Of a stretch of DNA of 52,509 nt, positions 38,580-47,111 are shown piece after piece; the stretch's first letter is position 1; each line of letters starts with the position of its first letter. Origin of the DNA: Pseudomonas sp. RGM2987 (GTDB taxonomy: Bacteria > Pseudomonadota > Gammaproteobacteria > Pseudomonadales > Pseudomonadaceae); contig NZ_JALJDX010000189.1 in NCBI RefSeq assembly GCF_022952855.1, positions 1-52,509 on the forward strand. The letters run 5' to 3'. The notes under the pieces were generated by a model that worked only from the letters and a program-made list of their open reading frames with translations, had not been told where the DNA came from and searched no databases. The position numbers and the translations under genes were made by a program.

Positions 38580-39350
38580 ATGAGTTGGTCCGCCAGGCAA
38601 TATGTTGCATTCGAACAGGAACGTACCCGTCCAGCCCGAGACCTGCTAGCCGCCATCCCTACTACTCAGGCGCGCTCGGTCATCGACCTGGGCTGTGGCC
38701 CCGGCAATTCCACCGAGCTGTTAGTGGAGCATTTTTCCGGCGCAACGGTGCGCGGCCTGGACAGCTCCAGCGACATGGTCGAAGCCGCTCGCCAACGCTT
38801 GCCCTCCGTGGCGTTCGACACCGCGGACATCGGCCAATGGAACGAGCCCGGGCCGTTCGATGTGGTCTTCGCCAACGCCGTGCTGCAATGGCTGCCCGAC
38901 CACGCCAGGTTGCTGCCATCGCTGGTGAGCAAACTGGCGCCTGGAGGCAGCCTGGCCATCCAGATGCCGGACACCCTGCACCAGCCCTCCCACCGCTTGA
39001 TGCGGGAAATCGCCGCCGACGGGCCGTGGGCCAGCCAACTGGCCGGCGCGGCGGATACCCGCACTGAAGTGGAAGACGCCAGCACCTATTACTCGATTCT
39101 CAAGCCCCACTGCACAAGGGTCGATGTGTGGCGCACCACCTACCATCACCCATTGGCCGACGGCGCCGCGGGTGTGGTGGAGTGGTTCAAGGGCAGCGGC
39201 TTGCGGCCGTTCCTCACGCCGCTGGATGAGGCGCAGCGCCAAGCGTATCTGGAGCGTTATCTGCGAGCGGTCGAACAGGCGTATCCGGCGCTGGACGATG
39301 GAACCGTGTTGCTGCCGTTTCCCCGGGTGTTCATGGTGGCGACGCGCTAG
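38580..39350 (+). CDS. tam: Trans-aconitate 2-methyltransferase
   Basis: A 256-residue SAM-dependent methyltransferase. The SAM loop VIDLGCGPGNSTELL is near residues 38-52, followed by GLDSS and the FANAVLQWLPDH segment typical of Tam. Tam methylates trans-aconitate, the spontaneous by-product of the aconitase reaction, in the cytoplasm. A strong site (AAGGAG) precedes the ATG. It is divergent from the thioesterase, with 131 bp between starts. Length and motifs match the family throughout, so function is well supported. A link to the siderophore locus is not evident. Confidence 0.9.
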   Translation: MSWSARQYVAFEQERTRPARDLLAAIPTTQARSVIDLGCGPGNSTELLVEHFSGATVRGLDSSSDMVEAARQRLPSVAFDTADIGQWNEPGPFDVVFANAVLQWLPDHARLLPSLVSKLAPGGSLAIQMPDTLHQPSHRLMREIAADGPWASQLAGAADTRTEVEDASTYYSILKPHCTRVDVWRTTYHHPLADGAAGVVEWFKGSGLRPFLTPLDEAQRQAYLERYLRAVEQAYPALDDGTVLLPFPRVFMVATR

Positions 39351-39432
39351 AGCGTGGGTTTGCGCTGGGGGGCTAAATTTTTGCTCCAGGTTCTCGTTAC
39401 CTGCCAGAACCACCCCCACAAGAGTGACCACC

Positions 39433-40566
39433 GTGGACTTGCAAACCATCCTGGGCAAGCTGTTCGCCAATGCCGGCGCCGTTGGTATCGAAGGCGTTTT
39501 CCAATTCGTGTTCGGTCCGCACCAGGCGTATTGGTCGCAGGTCACGGACCGCAGCCACACCCAGGCCGGTCGGCACCCAAGTCCCGATGTGACCATTGAA
39601 GTGGCAGAGAAGGATTTTCTCGGGATCATGGCCGGCCTGGCCAATGTCGAGGAACTGTTTGCCAGTGGTCGCCTGAGGATCGGCGGCAACATGGGCCTGG
39701 CGACGTTGCTGCCGCAGATCATCGACCATGCCCGCCACGGCAGCGCAGTGGCGGCGAAGGTCGACATGAACCAGCGCTACCCCACCCCGCCGCGCTTCAG
39801 CGAAAAACTCAGCGCCAGCCTGCCCACCCAACGCTTCGTGGAGCGACGACCGCGCAGCGAGTTGTCGGTGCAGGAATTTCGCGCGCGCTACCTGCCCCAC
39901 GGCATCCCGCTGGTCATCAGCGATGCCTTGCAGGACTGGCCGCTGTTCAAGCTCAGCCGCGAAGAATCCCTGGTGCACTTTGCCGAGCTGCAAGGCATCA
40001 CCCGCCACGGCGACTACGTGAAGAAAACCTTTTCCACCGAGCGGGACTTTCGCTCCACGTCCATGGCGGCATTCATCGCGTCCCTGGACAACCCGACGGC
40101 CCAGGGCGCCGACGGCGAACCACCGGCTTATATGGGCAATAACATCCTGCCGGCGCAGTTGCTGGAACAGATCAACTACCCGCCCTACTTCGACCAGTCG
40201 TTGTTCATCCCGCCACGGATCTGGATCGGCCCCAAGGGCACCTTGACGCCACTGCACCGCGACGACACCGACAACCTGTTCGCCCAGGTCTGGGGCCAGA
40301 AAAGCTTCATCCTCGCCGCACCCCATCACCGCGAAGCCCTCGGCACTTGGTCGACCGCGCCCCAGGGTGGGCTGGATGGCTGTGATTTCAACCCGGACGC
40401 CCCGGACTACCAACGCTTCCCCCAGGCCCGGGACGTGACGTTCCTACGCGTGACGCTGGAGGCTGGGGATTTGCTGTTCTTGCCCGAGGGCTGGTTTCAC
40501 CAGGTGGAGTCGGTGTCCACCTCGCTGTCGGTGAATTTCTGGGTGAACTCGGGGCGGGGTTGGTGA
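39433..40566 (+). CDS. Cupin/JmjC-type Fe(II) oxygenase with SCP2-like N-terminus
   Basis: A 377-residue two-part protein. Residues about 1-110 look like an SCP2/sterol-carrier-type domain (LFANAGAVGIEGVFQFVF, then IGGNMGLATLLPQI). Residues about 135-375 form a cupin_8/JmjC domain with an intact metal triad: HRD in PLHRDDTDN near residue 277 and the distal His in GWFHQVESV near 358. These enzymes usually hydroxylate proteins, amino acids or carrier-bound substrates using 2-oxoglutarate. The start is a GTG after a weak AAGAGTG; the longer reading overlaps tam and is rejected. It lies 82 bp after tam on the same strand and may share its mRNA. The substrate is unknown. Confidence 0.82.
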   Translation: MDLQTILGKLFANAGAVGIEGVFQFVFGPHQAYWSQVTDRSHTQAGRHPSPDVTIEVAEKDFLGIMAGLANVEELFASGRLRIGGNMGLATLLPQIIDHARHGSAVAAKVDMNQRYPTPPRFSEKLSASLPTQRFVERRPRSELSVQEFRARYLPHGIPLVISDALQDWPLFKLSREESLVHFAELQGITRHGDYVKKTFSTERDFRSTSMAAFIASLDNPTAQGADGEPPAYMGNNILPAQLLEQINYPPYFDQSLFIPPRIWIGPKGTLTPLHRDDTDNLFAQVWGQKSFILAAPHHREALGTWSTAPQGGLDGCDFNPDAPDYQRFPQARDVTFLRVTLEAGDLLFLPEGWFHQVESVSTSLSVNFWVNSGRGW

Positions 40567-40583
40567 TTGCCAGAGCGGCACTG

Positions 40584-40697
40584 CCCCTGTGGCGAGGGAG
40601 CTTGCTCCCGCTGGGACGGTCCGACGCCTCGGGCGAAGCGGCCCCTATTTTGTGAGTGCTACGCACTCAAGCGGGAGCAAGCTCCCCCGCCACAGGG
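40584..40697. repeat. Paired REP element
   Basis: Inverted arms CCCCTGTGGCGAGGGAGCTT and complement, with an inner stem TGAGTGCTACGCACTCA. It lies between the convergent ends of the cupin gene and the MFS gene, where it could stop transcription from both sides. Confidence 0.85.
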
Positions 40698-40714
40698 GGT
40701 TTGTTTGGACCCGG

Positions 40715-41887
40715 TTATTTCAAATGCCGATAACTCTGCACCGCCGCCCCCAGCACCACGGCCCCGGCGAGGATCGCCAGCCCGAAACCGGCACGTGCGC
40801 CGTAGTGGTCCACCAGCCAACCGGAACCGGCGGCGCCAACCGCCACGCCGATGCTCAGGCCAGTCACCAGCCAGGTCAGGCCTTCGGTCAGCCGGGCCGG
40901 CGGCACCAGGCGTTCCACCAGCGCCATGGCGACGATCAGGGTCGGGGCAAACGACAGTCCGGCGACAAACATCGCCACCGACAACCCGGTGATATTGGAT
41001 GCGAACAGTAACGGCAGCGTCGTCAGGCCCGTCCCCATCCCACCGTACAAAAACAGCTGCGGCAACGGCAACTTCGAGCGCAGCGCGCCGAACGCCAGCC
41101 CGGCCAGGCATGAGCCAAAGGCATAGACCGACAGCACGATACTCGCCGCCGCCGGTTGCCCCTGTTGCTGGGCGAAGGCCACGCTGACCACGTCCACCAC
41201 ACCGACGATGGTGCCCATGGCGAGCATCAACGACAGCAGCAACAGCATGTCGCCGGAACCGATGAGCGAACCCTGGTGCTGTGCCTGATGCGCATGGACC
41301 GGCGGCTCGGTGGCGCGCTGCAAGACAAACGCCGTCACGCCGATTGCCAGCGTCAGCACCGAGGCCAGCGGACCCGCCTCGGGAAACGCCACCACGCACA
41401 ATCCTACCGACAGCGGTGGCCCGACGATGAAACACACCTCGTCGAGCACCGACTCCAGGGCATAGGCGGTGCGCAGTTGCGGTTGGCCGCGATACAACTC
41501 GGTCCAGCGCGCCCGCACCATGGCCGACATGCTGGGCATGCAACCGGACAGGGCGGCGAAGATGAACAAGGTCCAGTGGGGCGCCTGCAACCGGGTGCAG
41601 AGCAGCAACATCAGCAACGCCCCGCCACCGATCAACGCCGCCACCGGCAAGACCCGGCCCTGACCGAAACGGTCCACCAGGCGTGACACCTGCGGCGCGC
41701 AAAATGCGGTCGCCAAGGCGAAGGTTGCCGCCACCGCGCCGGCCAGGGCGTAACCGCCCTGCAACTGCGAAAGCATGGTGATCAGGCCGATGCCCGTCAT
41801 TGAAACCGGCATCCGCGCAACCATGCCCGCCAGCACGAAACCCAGGCTGCCGGGAGCGTTGAACAGTTCGCGATAAGGGTTTGCCAT
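40715..41887 (-). CDS. MFS transporter
   Basis: A 390-residue, very hydrophobic protein with about twelve membrane segments, typical length for the major facilitator superfamily. A basic loop with DRFGQGRVLPV after the second hairpin resembles the family's loop 2-3 signature. A polar stretch (EPPVHAHQAQHQ) near the middle would be the central cytoplasmic loop. The ATG at 41887 (MANPYRELF) is chosen; extension to a TTG at 42016 adds a non-membrane tail and overlaps the divergent promoter region. The substrate cannot be told. Efflux is the usual guess for this shape. It is divergent from an SDR gene. Confidence 0.85.
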   Translation of the reverse strand: MANPYRELFNAPGSLGFVLAGMVARMPVSMTGIGLITMLSQLQGGYALAGAVAATFALATAFCAPQVSRLVDRFGQGRVLPVAALIGGGALLMLLLCTRLQAPHWTLFIFAALSGCMPSMSAMVRARWTELYRGQPQLRTAYALESVLDEVCFIVGPPLSVGLCVVAFPEAGPLASVLTLAIGVTAFVLQRATEPPVHAHQAQHQGSLIGSGDMLLLLSLMLAMGTIVGVVDVVSVAFAQQQGQPAAASIVLSVYAFGSCLAGLAFGALRSKLPLPQLFLYGGMGTGLTTLPLLFASNITGLSVAMFVAGLSFAPTLIVAMALVERLVPPARLTEGLTWLVTGLSIGVAVGAAGSGWLVDHYGARAGFGLAILAGAVVLGAAVQSYRHLK

Positions 41888-42043
41888 GGATCCGGCCTCG
41901 ACAGGGGCCTGCAACTTGCCACAAAGGACGGCTGCGGGGGAAGCGCCAAAATGTGGCGCAAATGTGAAGAGTGTCGTGCGCAAGTGAACTCTCTGCGCCT
42001 TGCGCCAGTCAGCCAATTAGGCCGTCCATTGAAGGTGCTCTTT

Positions 42044-42844
42044 ATGCAGATTTCCCTCGCCCGACAAGTCGCGCTAGTGACCGGTGCCAGCTCCGGCATC
42101 GGTGCCGGCGCCGCCCAGGCCCTGGCTGACGCCGGTGCCGCCGTGGTGCTCAACTACCATTCCAGCGCCGGCCCGGCCGAAGCGTTGGCCCGCGAAATCA
42201 ACGCCAACGGCGGCCGTGCCATCGCCGTCGGTGCCGATGTGTCGAAGGAGGCGGACGTCGAACAACTGTTCGCCAAGGCCCTCGATGCCTTTGGCACGCT
42301 GGACATTCTGGTGGCCAATTCCGGCCTGCAAAAAGACGCGGCCGCCGTCGACATGAGCCTGGAGGACTGGAACACCGTGATCGGCACCAACCTCACCGGG
42401 CAGTTTCTTTGCGCCCGTGCCGCCCTGCGGATTTTCAATCGCCAGGGGATTCGCCAGGGTGTGTCCCGGGCCGCCGGCAAGATCATCCACATGAGCTCGG
42501 TGCACCAACGCATTCCCTGGGCCGGCCACGTCAATTACGCCGCGTCCAAGGGCGGTGTCGACCTGCTGATGCAGTCCCTGGCCCAGGAAACCAGCCACCA
42601 ACGCATCCGCATCAACAGCATCGCGCCGGGGGCCATCAGTACCGCCATCAATCGCGATGTCGTCGAGGGTGAGCAGGGGCAAAAGCTGCTGGAGTTGATT
42701 CCGTATGGTCGCGTGGGTGACGTGGAAGATGTCGCCAACGCAGTGGTGTGGCTGGCGTCGGACCTGTCCGATTATGTGGTGGGCACCACGTTGTTCATCG
42801 ATGGCGGGATGAGCCTTTATCCGGGGTTTCGCGGCAATGGCTGA
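42044..42844 (+). CDS. SDR family oxidoreductase (glucose 1-dehydrogenase-like)
   Basis: A 266-residue classical short-chain dehydrogenase. The cofactor motif TGASSGIG is near residues 12-19. Catalytic Ser (HMSSVHQ) and the YAASKGG Tyr-Lys pair follow, and the C-terminus ends IDGGMSLYPGF as in glucose 1-dehydrogenase-type members. VLNYHSSAGPAEA after the second strand suggests NADP(H) use. The ATG at 42044 is chosen because the fold begins at once; the longer form has no domain support. Its stop overlaps the next ATG by 8 nt, so the two are probably co-translated. The true substrate is unproven. Confidence 0.88.
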   Translation: MQISLARQVALVTGASSGIGAGAAQALADAGAAVVLNYHSSAGPAEALAREINANGGRAIAVGADVSKEADVEQLFAKALDAFGTLDILVANSGLQKDAAAVDMSLEDWNTVIGTNLTGQFLCARAALRIFNRQGIRQGVSRAAGKIIHMSSVHQRIPWAGHVNYAASKGGVDLLMQSLAQETSHQRIRINSIAPGAISTAINRDVVEGEQGQKLLELIPYGRVGDVEDVANAVVWLASDLSDYVVGTTLFIDGGMSLYPGFRGNG

Positions 42845-44660
42845 TCACGACGAATCGCAGAGCCCGATCGAAAACCACGGCATCATCGGCGACATGCGCA
42901 CCGCCGCGCTGGTCAACGACCGGGGCAGCGTGGACTTTTTCTGCTGGCCGGAATTCGACAGCCCGTCGATCTTCTGCTCGCTGCTGGACACGCCCCAGGC
43001 AGGCATTTTCCAGCTCACCCCGGACCTGCCGGAGGCCCGTCGCCAACAGATCTACCTGCCCGACACCAACGTGCTGCAAACCCGTTGGCTGAGCGACGGC
43101 GTGGTGGTGGAAATCACCGACCTGCTGCCCATCGGCGACAGTGAGGATGACCTGCCCGTGCTGATGCGCAAGGTGCGCATGGCGGTGGGCCGTGCGACAT
43201 TCCGCATGCGCTGCGCGGTGCGCCACGACTATGCCCGAGCCGCCACCACGGCGCGCCAGGACGCTACACACATCTGTTTCGAAGCACCGGGGCAGCCGAG
43301 CCTGCGCTTGTGCTCCGACCAGTCCATGACCCTGGACGGCGACACGGCAGTGGCCGAATTCACCCTGGAACAAGGCCAGGGCGCCGAATTCCTGCTGGGC
43401 GGCATCGACGATCCGCGGCTCCAGGGAGACGCCAGCGCACTGTGCCTGGAACGGACCCTGGCGTTCTGGCGCGGCTGGATCGGCCAGTCCACCTATCGGG
43501 GCCGCTGGCGGGAAATGGTCAACCGCTCCGCCCTCGCGCTCAAGCTGCTGACCTCGCGCAAACATGGCGCGATCATCGCCGCGGCCACCTTCGGCCTGCC
43601 GGAAACCCGTGGCGGCGAACGCAACTGGGATTACCGCTACACCTGGATCCGCGACGCCTCGTTCACGGTCTACGCGTTCATGCGCCTGGGCTTTGTCGAA
43701 GAAGCCAACGCCTATATGCGCTGGCTGCGCAGCCGGGTCAGCGACTGCTGCGAACAACCGACCCGGCTCAACATCCTGTACGGCCTGGACGGCAGGCTCG
43801 AATTGCCGGAAACCGAGCTGCCGCACCTCGCAGGCTTCGGCAACGCGCAACCGGTGCGCATCGGCAATCTGGCCTACCAGCAGGTGCAACTGGATATCTT
43901 TGGCGAGCTGATGGACGCCGTGTACCTGGTCAACAAGTACGGTGAAGCCATTTCTCATCAAGGCTGGAAGCACGTGGTCGATGTGGTCGATCAGGTGTGC
44001 AACATCTGGCAGGACGCCGACGTCGGCATCTGGGAAATGCGCGGCGAAAAACAGCAGTTCCTGCACTCGCGATTGATGTGCTGGGTCGCGGTTGACCGCG
44101 CCATCCGCCTGGCCGAAAAACGCTCGCTCCCGGCGCCGTTCGCCCGTTGGGATGAGACCCGTCAGGCGATCTACGAAGACATCTGGACGAACTTTTGGAA
44201 CGAGGACCACCAGCATTTCGTCCAACGGCTGGGCAGCACCGCCCTCGACGGCGCAATGCTGTTGATGCCCCTGGTGCGCTTCGTCAGCGCCCGCGACCCG
44301 CGCTGGCTTTCCACCCTGGAAGCCATCGAAAAAAGCCTGGTGCGCGACGGCATGGTCTACCGCTACCGCAACGACGACAGCCCCATCGACGGTCTTAGCG
44401 GCACCGAAGGCTCTTTCGCCGCCTGCTCGTTCTGGTACGTCGAATGCCTGGCCCGCGCCGGCCGCGTGGAAAAAGCCCAGCTGGAATTCGAACAACTGCT
44501 GCGCTACGCCAACCCGCTGGGGCTATACGCCGAAGAATTCGATAGCCACGGTTACCACTTGGGCAACACTCCCCAGGCGTTGACGCACTTGGCATTGATC
44601 AGCGCGGCGAGTTTCCTGGATCGCAAGTTGAGTGGGGAGAAGAATAATTGGCAGCCGTGA
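42837..44660 (+). CDS. Glycoside hydrolase family 15 protein (glucoamylase/trehalase-like)
   Basis: A 607-residue protein. An N-terminal beta domain starts GIIGDMRTAALVNDRGSVDF, and an (alpha/alpha)6 barrel carries RNWDYRYTWIRDASF near residue 262, the hallmark of bacterial GH15 proteins. A likely catalytic Glu lies in GTEGSFAACSFW near residue 522. There is no signal peptide, so it acts in the cytoplasm. Members hydrolyse alpha-glucosides, including glucoamylase- and trehalase-type enzymes; the substrate cannot be fixed by eye. Coupling to an SDR of glucose-dehydrogenase type would let released glucose be oxidised, which is an inference from overlap only. Confidence 0.9.
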   Translation: MADHDESQSPIENHGIIGDMRTAALVNDRGSVDFFCWPEFDSPSIFCSLLDTPQAGIFQLTPDLPEARRQQIYLPDTNVLQTRWLSDGVVVEITDLLPIGDSEDDLPVLMRKVRMAVGRATFRMRCAVRHDYARAATTARQDATHICFEAPGQPSLRLCSDQSMTLDGDTAVAEFTLEQGQGAEFLLGGIDDPRLQGDASALCLERTLAFWRGWIGQSTYRGRWREMVNRSALALKLLTSRKHGAIIAAATFGLPETRGGERNWDYRYTWIRDASFTVYAFMRLGFVEEANAYMRWLRSRVSDCCEQPTRLNILYGLDGRLELPETELPHLAGFGNAQPVRIGNLAYQQVQLDIFGELMDAVYLVNKYGEAISHQGWKHVVDVVDQVCNIWQDADVGIWEMRGEKQQFLHSRLMCWVAVDRAIRLAEKRSLPAPFARWDETRQAIYEDIWTNFWNEDHQHFVQRLGSTALDGAMLLMPLVRFVSARDPRWLSTLEAIEKSLVRDGMVYRYRNDDSPIDGLSGTEGSFAACSFWYVECLARAGRVEKAQLEFEQLLRYANPLGLYAEEFDSHGYHLGNTPQALTHLALISAASFLDRKLSGEKNNWQP

Positions 44661-44733
44661 GTGGCGTCGCCTCGCTTGCGGATGAACACTTAACTGGTGT
44701 CCAGAATTACTTGACCAGTTCACACAACCTCCC

Positions 44734-44866
44734 TGTGGCGAGGGGATTTATCCCCGTTGGGCTGCAAAGCAGCTCCTAAGAAGGACGCTCGCGATCATTC
44801 TGATACACCGAGTGTCAGCTTCTGGGGCTGCTGCGCAGCCCAGCGGGGATAAATCCCCTCGCCACA
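44734..44866. repeat. Paired REP element
   Basis: Inverted arms TGTGGCGAGGGGATTTATCC and complement, with inner arms GGGCTGCAAAGCAGC and GGGGCTGCTGCGCAGCCC. It sits between the convergent GH15 and DUF6124 genes and fills most of the 221-bp gap. Confidence 0.88.
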
Positions 44867-44881
44867 TAAGCGGTGTGGCAG

Positions 44882-45241
44882 TCAGGACGTTGGTTCGATG
44901 TTATCCAGTGCCCGGTTGGCCAGCAGCGTGCTCAGTTCGATCAACTGCTGAATCCCCAACGCCACATGCCGCCGCGATCCTTCCAGGTCGAACGCAAAGT
45001 CATCGAGCATTGCATTGGCCGAAGCCAGGGTTTCGCTGAGGCTGGTCAACACCGATTCGTTGCTGAGCCCCGGCGCCACCGAAAAGACCTGGCCGTCCTG
45101 GGTGTCGGGCTTGGTTGGAGCGTCAGGCGATAAGTGGATGTTCAGCGCCCGCTCGGCGGCTTCGCGATGTTCTTTTGAATCGAGGGTGGTGTAGGACGAG
45201 AGGTTTTCGGCGGTTGGAGGGTTGGGGGTGATTTTGACCAT
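44882..45241 (-). CDS. DUF6124 family protein
   Basis: A 119-residue acidic, mainly helical protein with no signal peptide or membrane segment. The C-terminal pattern LSNESVLTSLSETLASANAMLDDFAFDLEGSRRHVALGIQQLIELSTLLANRAL fits the DUF6124/DUF3077 group that is multicopy in Pseudomonas and has no assigned function. CAGGAG precedes the ATG. It has a long, strongly structured upstream region (45276-45472), which suggests RNA-level control. Confidence 0.8.
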   Translation of the reverse strand: MVKITPNPPTAENLSSYTTLDSKEHREAAERALNIHLSPDAPTKPDTQDGQVFSVAPGLSNESVLTSLSETLASANAMLDDFAFDLEGSRRHVALGIQQLIELSTLLANRALDNIEPTS

Positions 45242-45275
45242 TGTGAAACTCCTGACTTGAAGTGGAGCTCACCCT

Positions 45276-45472
45276 CCTCGTGACCAAACGAGGATGGTGG
45301 GCGGTACGCAGGTTGGTCAACCGGGAAGTCAGGCACCCGGCGCACTCGAAAGTGCCCCGCGCACAGCCCACCGCAAAGCATACCGACAAAAGCGCCAAGA
45401 TGCTGGGTTGGCGCATGTGCGCCTGACATTGGACGGGTGACCAAACCCGGTCGCTGATTTTGCAGCGACCGG
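45276..45472 (-). promoter_or_regulatory. Structured leader upstream of the DUF6124 gene
   Basis: Several perfect inverted repeats lie within 200 bp. CCTCGT/ACGAGG pair at 45276-45293. GGTGGGC/GCCCACC at 45296-45372 enclose CCGGG/CCCGG (45321-45340) and GCACT-CGAA-AGTGC (45342-45355). A 10-bp stem CCGGTCGCTG/CAGCGACCGG lies at 45447-45472. Together they could fold as a three-way junction in the mRNA leader. Overlapping short ORFs are present, but none has a clear ribosome site. Confidence 0.45.
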
Positions 45473-45564
45473 CAAAGCCTATCCCCGCCCCTTCCTAACC
45501 GACAACCGACAGGATTCGTCAGAAAATTCCGCTTCGCTTAATTCCTTGTAGGAACAAAACCCAC

Positions 45565-45698
45565 TGTGGCGAGGGGATTCATCCCCGCTGGGCTGCAAAG
45601 CAGCCCCAAAAGCTAACAGCCCGGTGATCTGGCTGATCGTGAACGTCCTGTTTAAGGGGCTGCTGCGCAGCCCAGCGGGGATAAATCCCCTCGCCACA
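45565..45698. repeat. Paired REP element
   Basis: Inverted arms TGTGGCGAGGGGATTCATCC and complement, with inner arms GGGCTGCAAAGCAGCCC and GGGGCTGCTGCGCAGCCC. It is of the same class as 44734-44866 and lies in the gap between divergent genes. Together with the leader at 45276-45472 it accounts for most of the gene-free stretch 45242-45802. Confidence 0.88.
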
Positions 45699-45802
45699 AA
45701 GGCTATTTCGATCACCTTGCCAGCTCCGCAAACCCCTCCTAAGATCGATGCACCCACGGGTGCAGCGGAGCTGCCCGGTCACACCCGACTCAAGGATTCG
45801 AC

Positions 45803-46180
45803 ATGACTCACATAAAACGCTCCATCACCACCGCGCCCCGATCAGGCCTGTCCCGGGAGGACCTTTGGGACGGCCCGGACAAGGGCTTGATCAAATGCTG
45901 GGAAATCGGCCGCGAACGGGCCGGGCGGTTTCCGGAACTGGCGCAACGTTGCCTGGCTGGTGAACTGCCGGTGCTGGGCTGGAAAGGTGGCGTCAGCCGC
46001 AGCCTGAAGAAAAACGCGAAATTCGGCTGTCTCAAATATCTCGCTCAATGGCAGGGCCTGCGCGGTGAAGACCTGGACATCGACCTGACCCAGGAACGCA
46101 CCCTCACCTGTTCCGGCACGAACATGATCGTGACCTTTACCCCGGACCGGGCCAAATACGTGAATCAGGAACCCGCCTGA
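45803..46180 (+). CDS. Hypothetical protein, 125 aa
   Basis: Not recognised. It is a soluble, basic protein without signal peptide. It contains LWDGPDKGLIKCWEIGRERAGRFPELAQRC and a central KKNAKFGCLKYLAQWQGLRGEDLDIDL stretch with three cysteines in all. AAGGA lies upstream of the ATG. The next gene begins 28 bp downstream on the same strand, so the two probably form an operon. It could be a small regulator or an accessory of the hydrolase; nothing in the sequence decides. Confidence 0.6.
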   Translation: MTHIKRSITTAPRSGLSREDLWDGPDKGLIKCWEIGRERAGRFPELAQRCLAGELPVLGWKGGVSRSLKKNAKFGCLKYLAQWQGLRGEDLDIDLTQERTLTCSGTNMIVTFTPDRAKYVNQEPA

Positions 46181-46208
46181 GCGCCATCGTGCACCGCCGG
46201 AGGCCGAC

Positions 46209-47111
46209 ATGAACCCAGCGCCCAAGATCAACTTTACGGTAACGCCACTGCTGCGCATCGCCTACGAAGAACACGGCCCCACCGATGGCGAGCCGGTCAT
46301 CCTACTGCATGGGTTTCCTTATGATCCCAGGGCGTTCGATGAAGTCGCGCCGATCCTGGGCCAGCGCGGCTATCGGGTCATCGTGCCGTACCTGCGTGGC
46401 TACGGCCCGACTCGCTTCAACAACCCGGCGATCCTGCGTTCCGGCCAGCAAGCGGCCCTGGCCCAGGATCTGCTGGATCTGATGCAGGCCTTGGACATTC
46501 CCCAGGCGACGCTGTGCGGCTATGACTGGGGCGGCCGGGCGGCCTGTATCGTGGCAGCGTTATGGCCCGAGCGCGTTCGCTGCCTGGTGACCGGCGATGG
46601 CTACAACCTGCAGGACATCCCCCGTTCGACGCAACCGCTGGATCCGGAAACCGAACATCGGTTGTGGTACCAGTATTATTTCCACACCGCGCGCGGCGTC
46701 GAGGGGCTGACGCAAAACCGAGGCGAGTTGTGCGGGCTGCTCTGGCGTTTGTGGTCGCCAACCTGGAAGCGCGGCGCGGCGCTCTATCCGCTGAGCGCGC
46801 CATCCTTCAACAACCCGGATTTTGTCGAGGTAGTGATTCATTCCTACCGTCACCGCTTCATGTACGCGCCGGGCGATCCGACCCTGGAGTGGATGGAGGA
46901 GCGACTCACGGAGCAACCGGTCATCAGCGTGCCGAGCATTTCCCTGTGCGGTGCCGACGACGGCGTGGGGCCCGCGTTGGAACAGGATGAGGACGCCCGG
47001 CACTTCAGTGGTTTTTATGAGCGTCGCGTACTGGCCGGCGTTGGCCACAATATTCCACAGGAAGCCCCTGAGGCGACGCTCAAGGCATTGCTGGATCTGC
47101 TTGAGGGCTGA
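46209..47111 (+). CDS. Alpha/beta hydrolase, epoxide-hydrolase/dehalogenase type
   Basis: A 300-residue hydrolase. The oxyanion motif is LLHGFPYDPRAF near residue 32. The nucleophile elbow reads GYDWGG near residue 104, with Asp in place of Ser, as in epoxide hydrolases and haloalkane dehalogenases. The acid is likely in SLCGADDGVG and the histidine in GVGHNIPQEAP near the C-terminus. GGAGG precedes the ATG. It follows the small unknown gene by 28 bp. Its last 32 bp overlap the end of the convergent regulator gene. Confidence 0.87.
   Translation: MNPAPKINFTVTPLLRIAYEEHGPTDGEPVILLHGFPYDPRAFDEVAPILGQRGYRVIVPYLRGYGPTRFNNPAILRSGQQAALAQDLLDLMQALDIPQATLCGYDWGGRAACIVAALWPERVRCLVTGDGYNLQDIPRSTQPLDPETEHRLWYQYYFHTARGVEGLTQNRGELCGLLWRLWSPTWKRGAALYPLSAPSFNNPDFVEVVIHSYRHRFMYAPGDPTLEWMEERLTEQPVISVPSISLCGADDGVGPALEQDEDARHFSGFYERRVLAGVGHNIPQEAPEATLKALLDLLEG

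Noticed and set aside
38721..39767. 348-aa antisense frame across tam and the cupin gene
   Set aside because: It spans two recognised genes on the other strand and has no start site or domain.
42795..44495. 566-aa antisense frame opposite GH15
   Set aside because: The plus-strand GH15 protein has clear family motifs throughout. The antisense frame has none.
45123..45444. Small ORFs overlapping the DUF6124 leader
   Set aside because: Two overlapping frames run through the structured region and into the DUF6124 gene. Neither has a convincing ribosome site. They are noted with the leader rather than called as genes.
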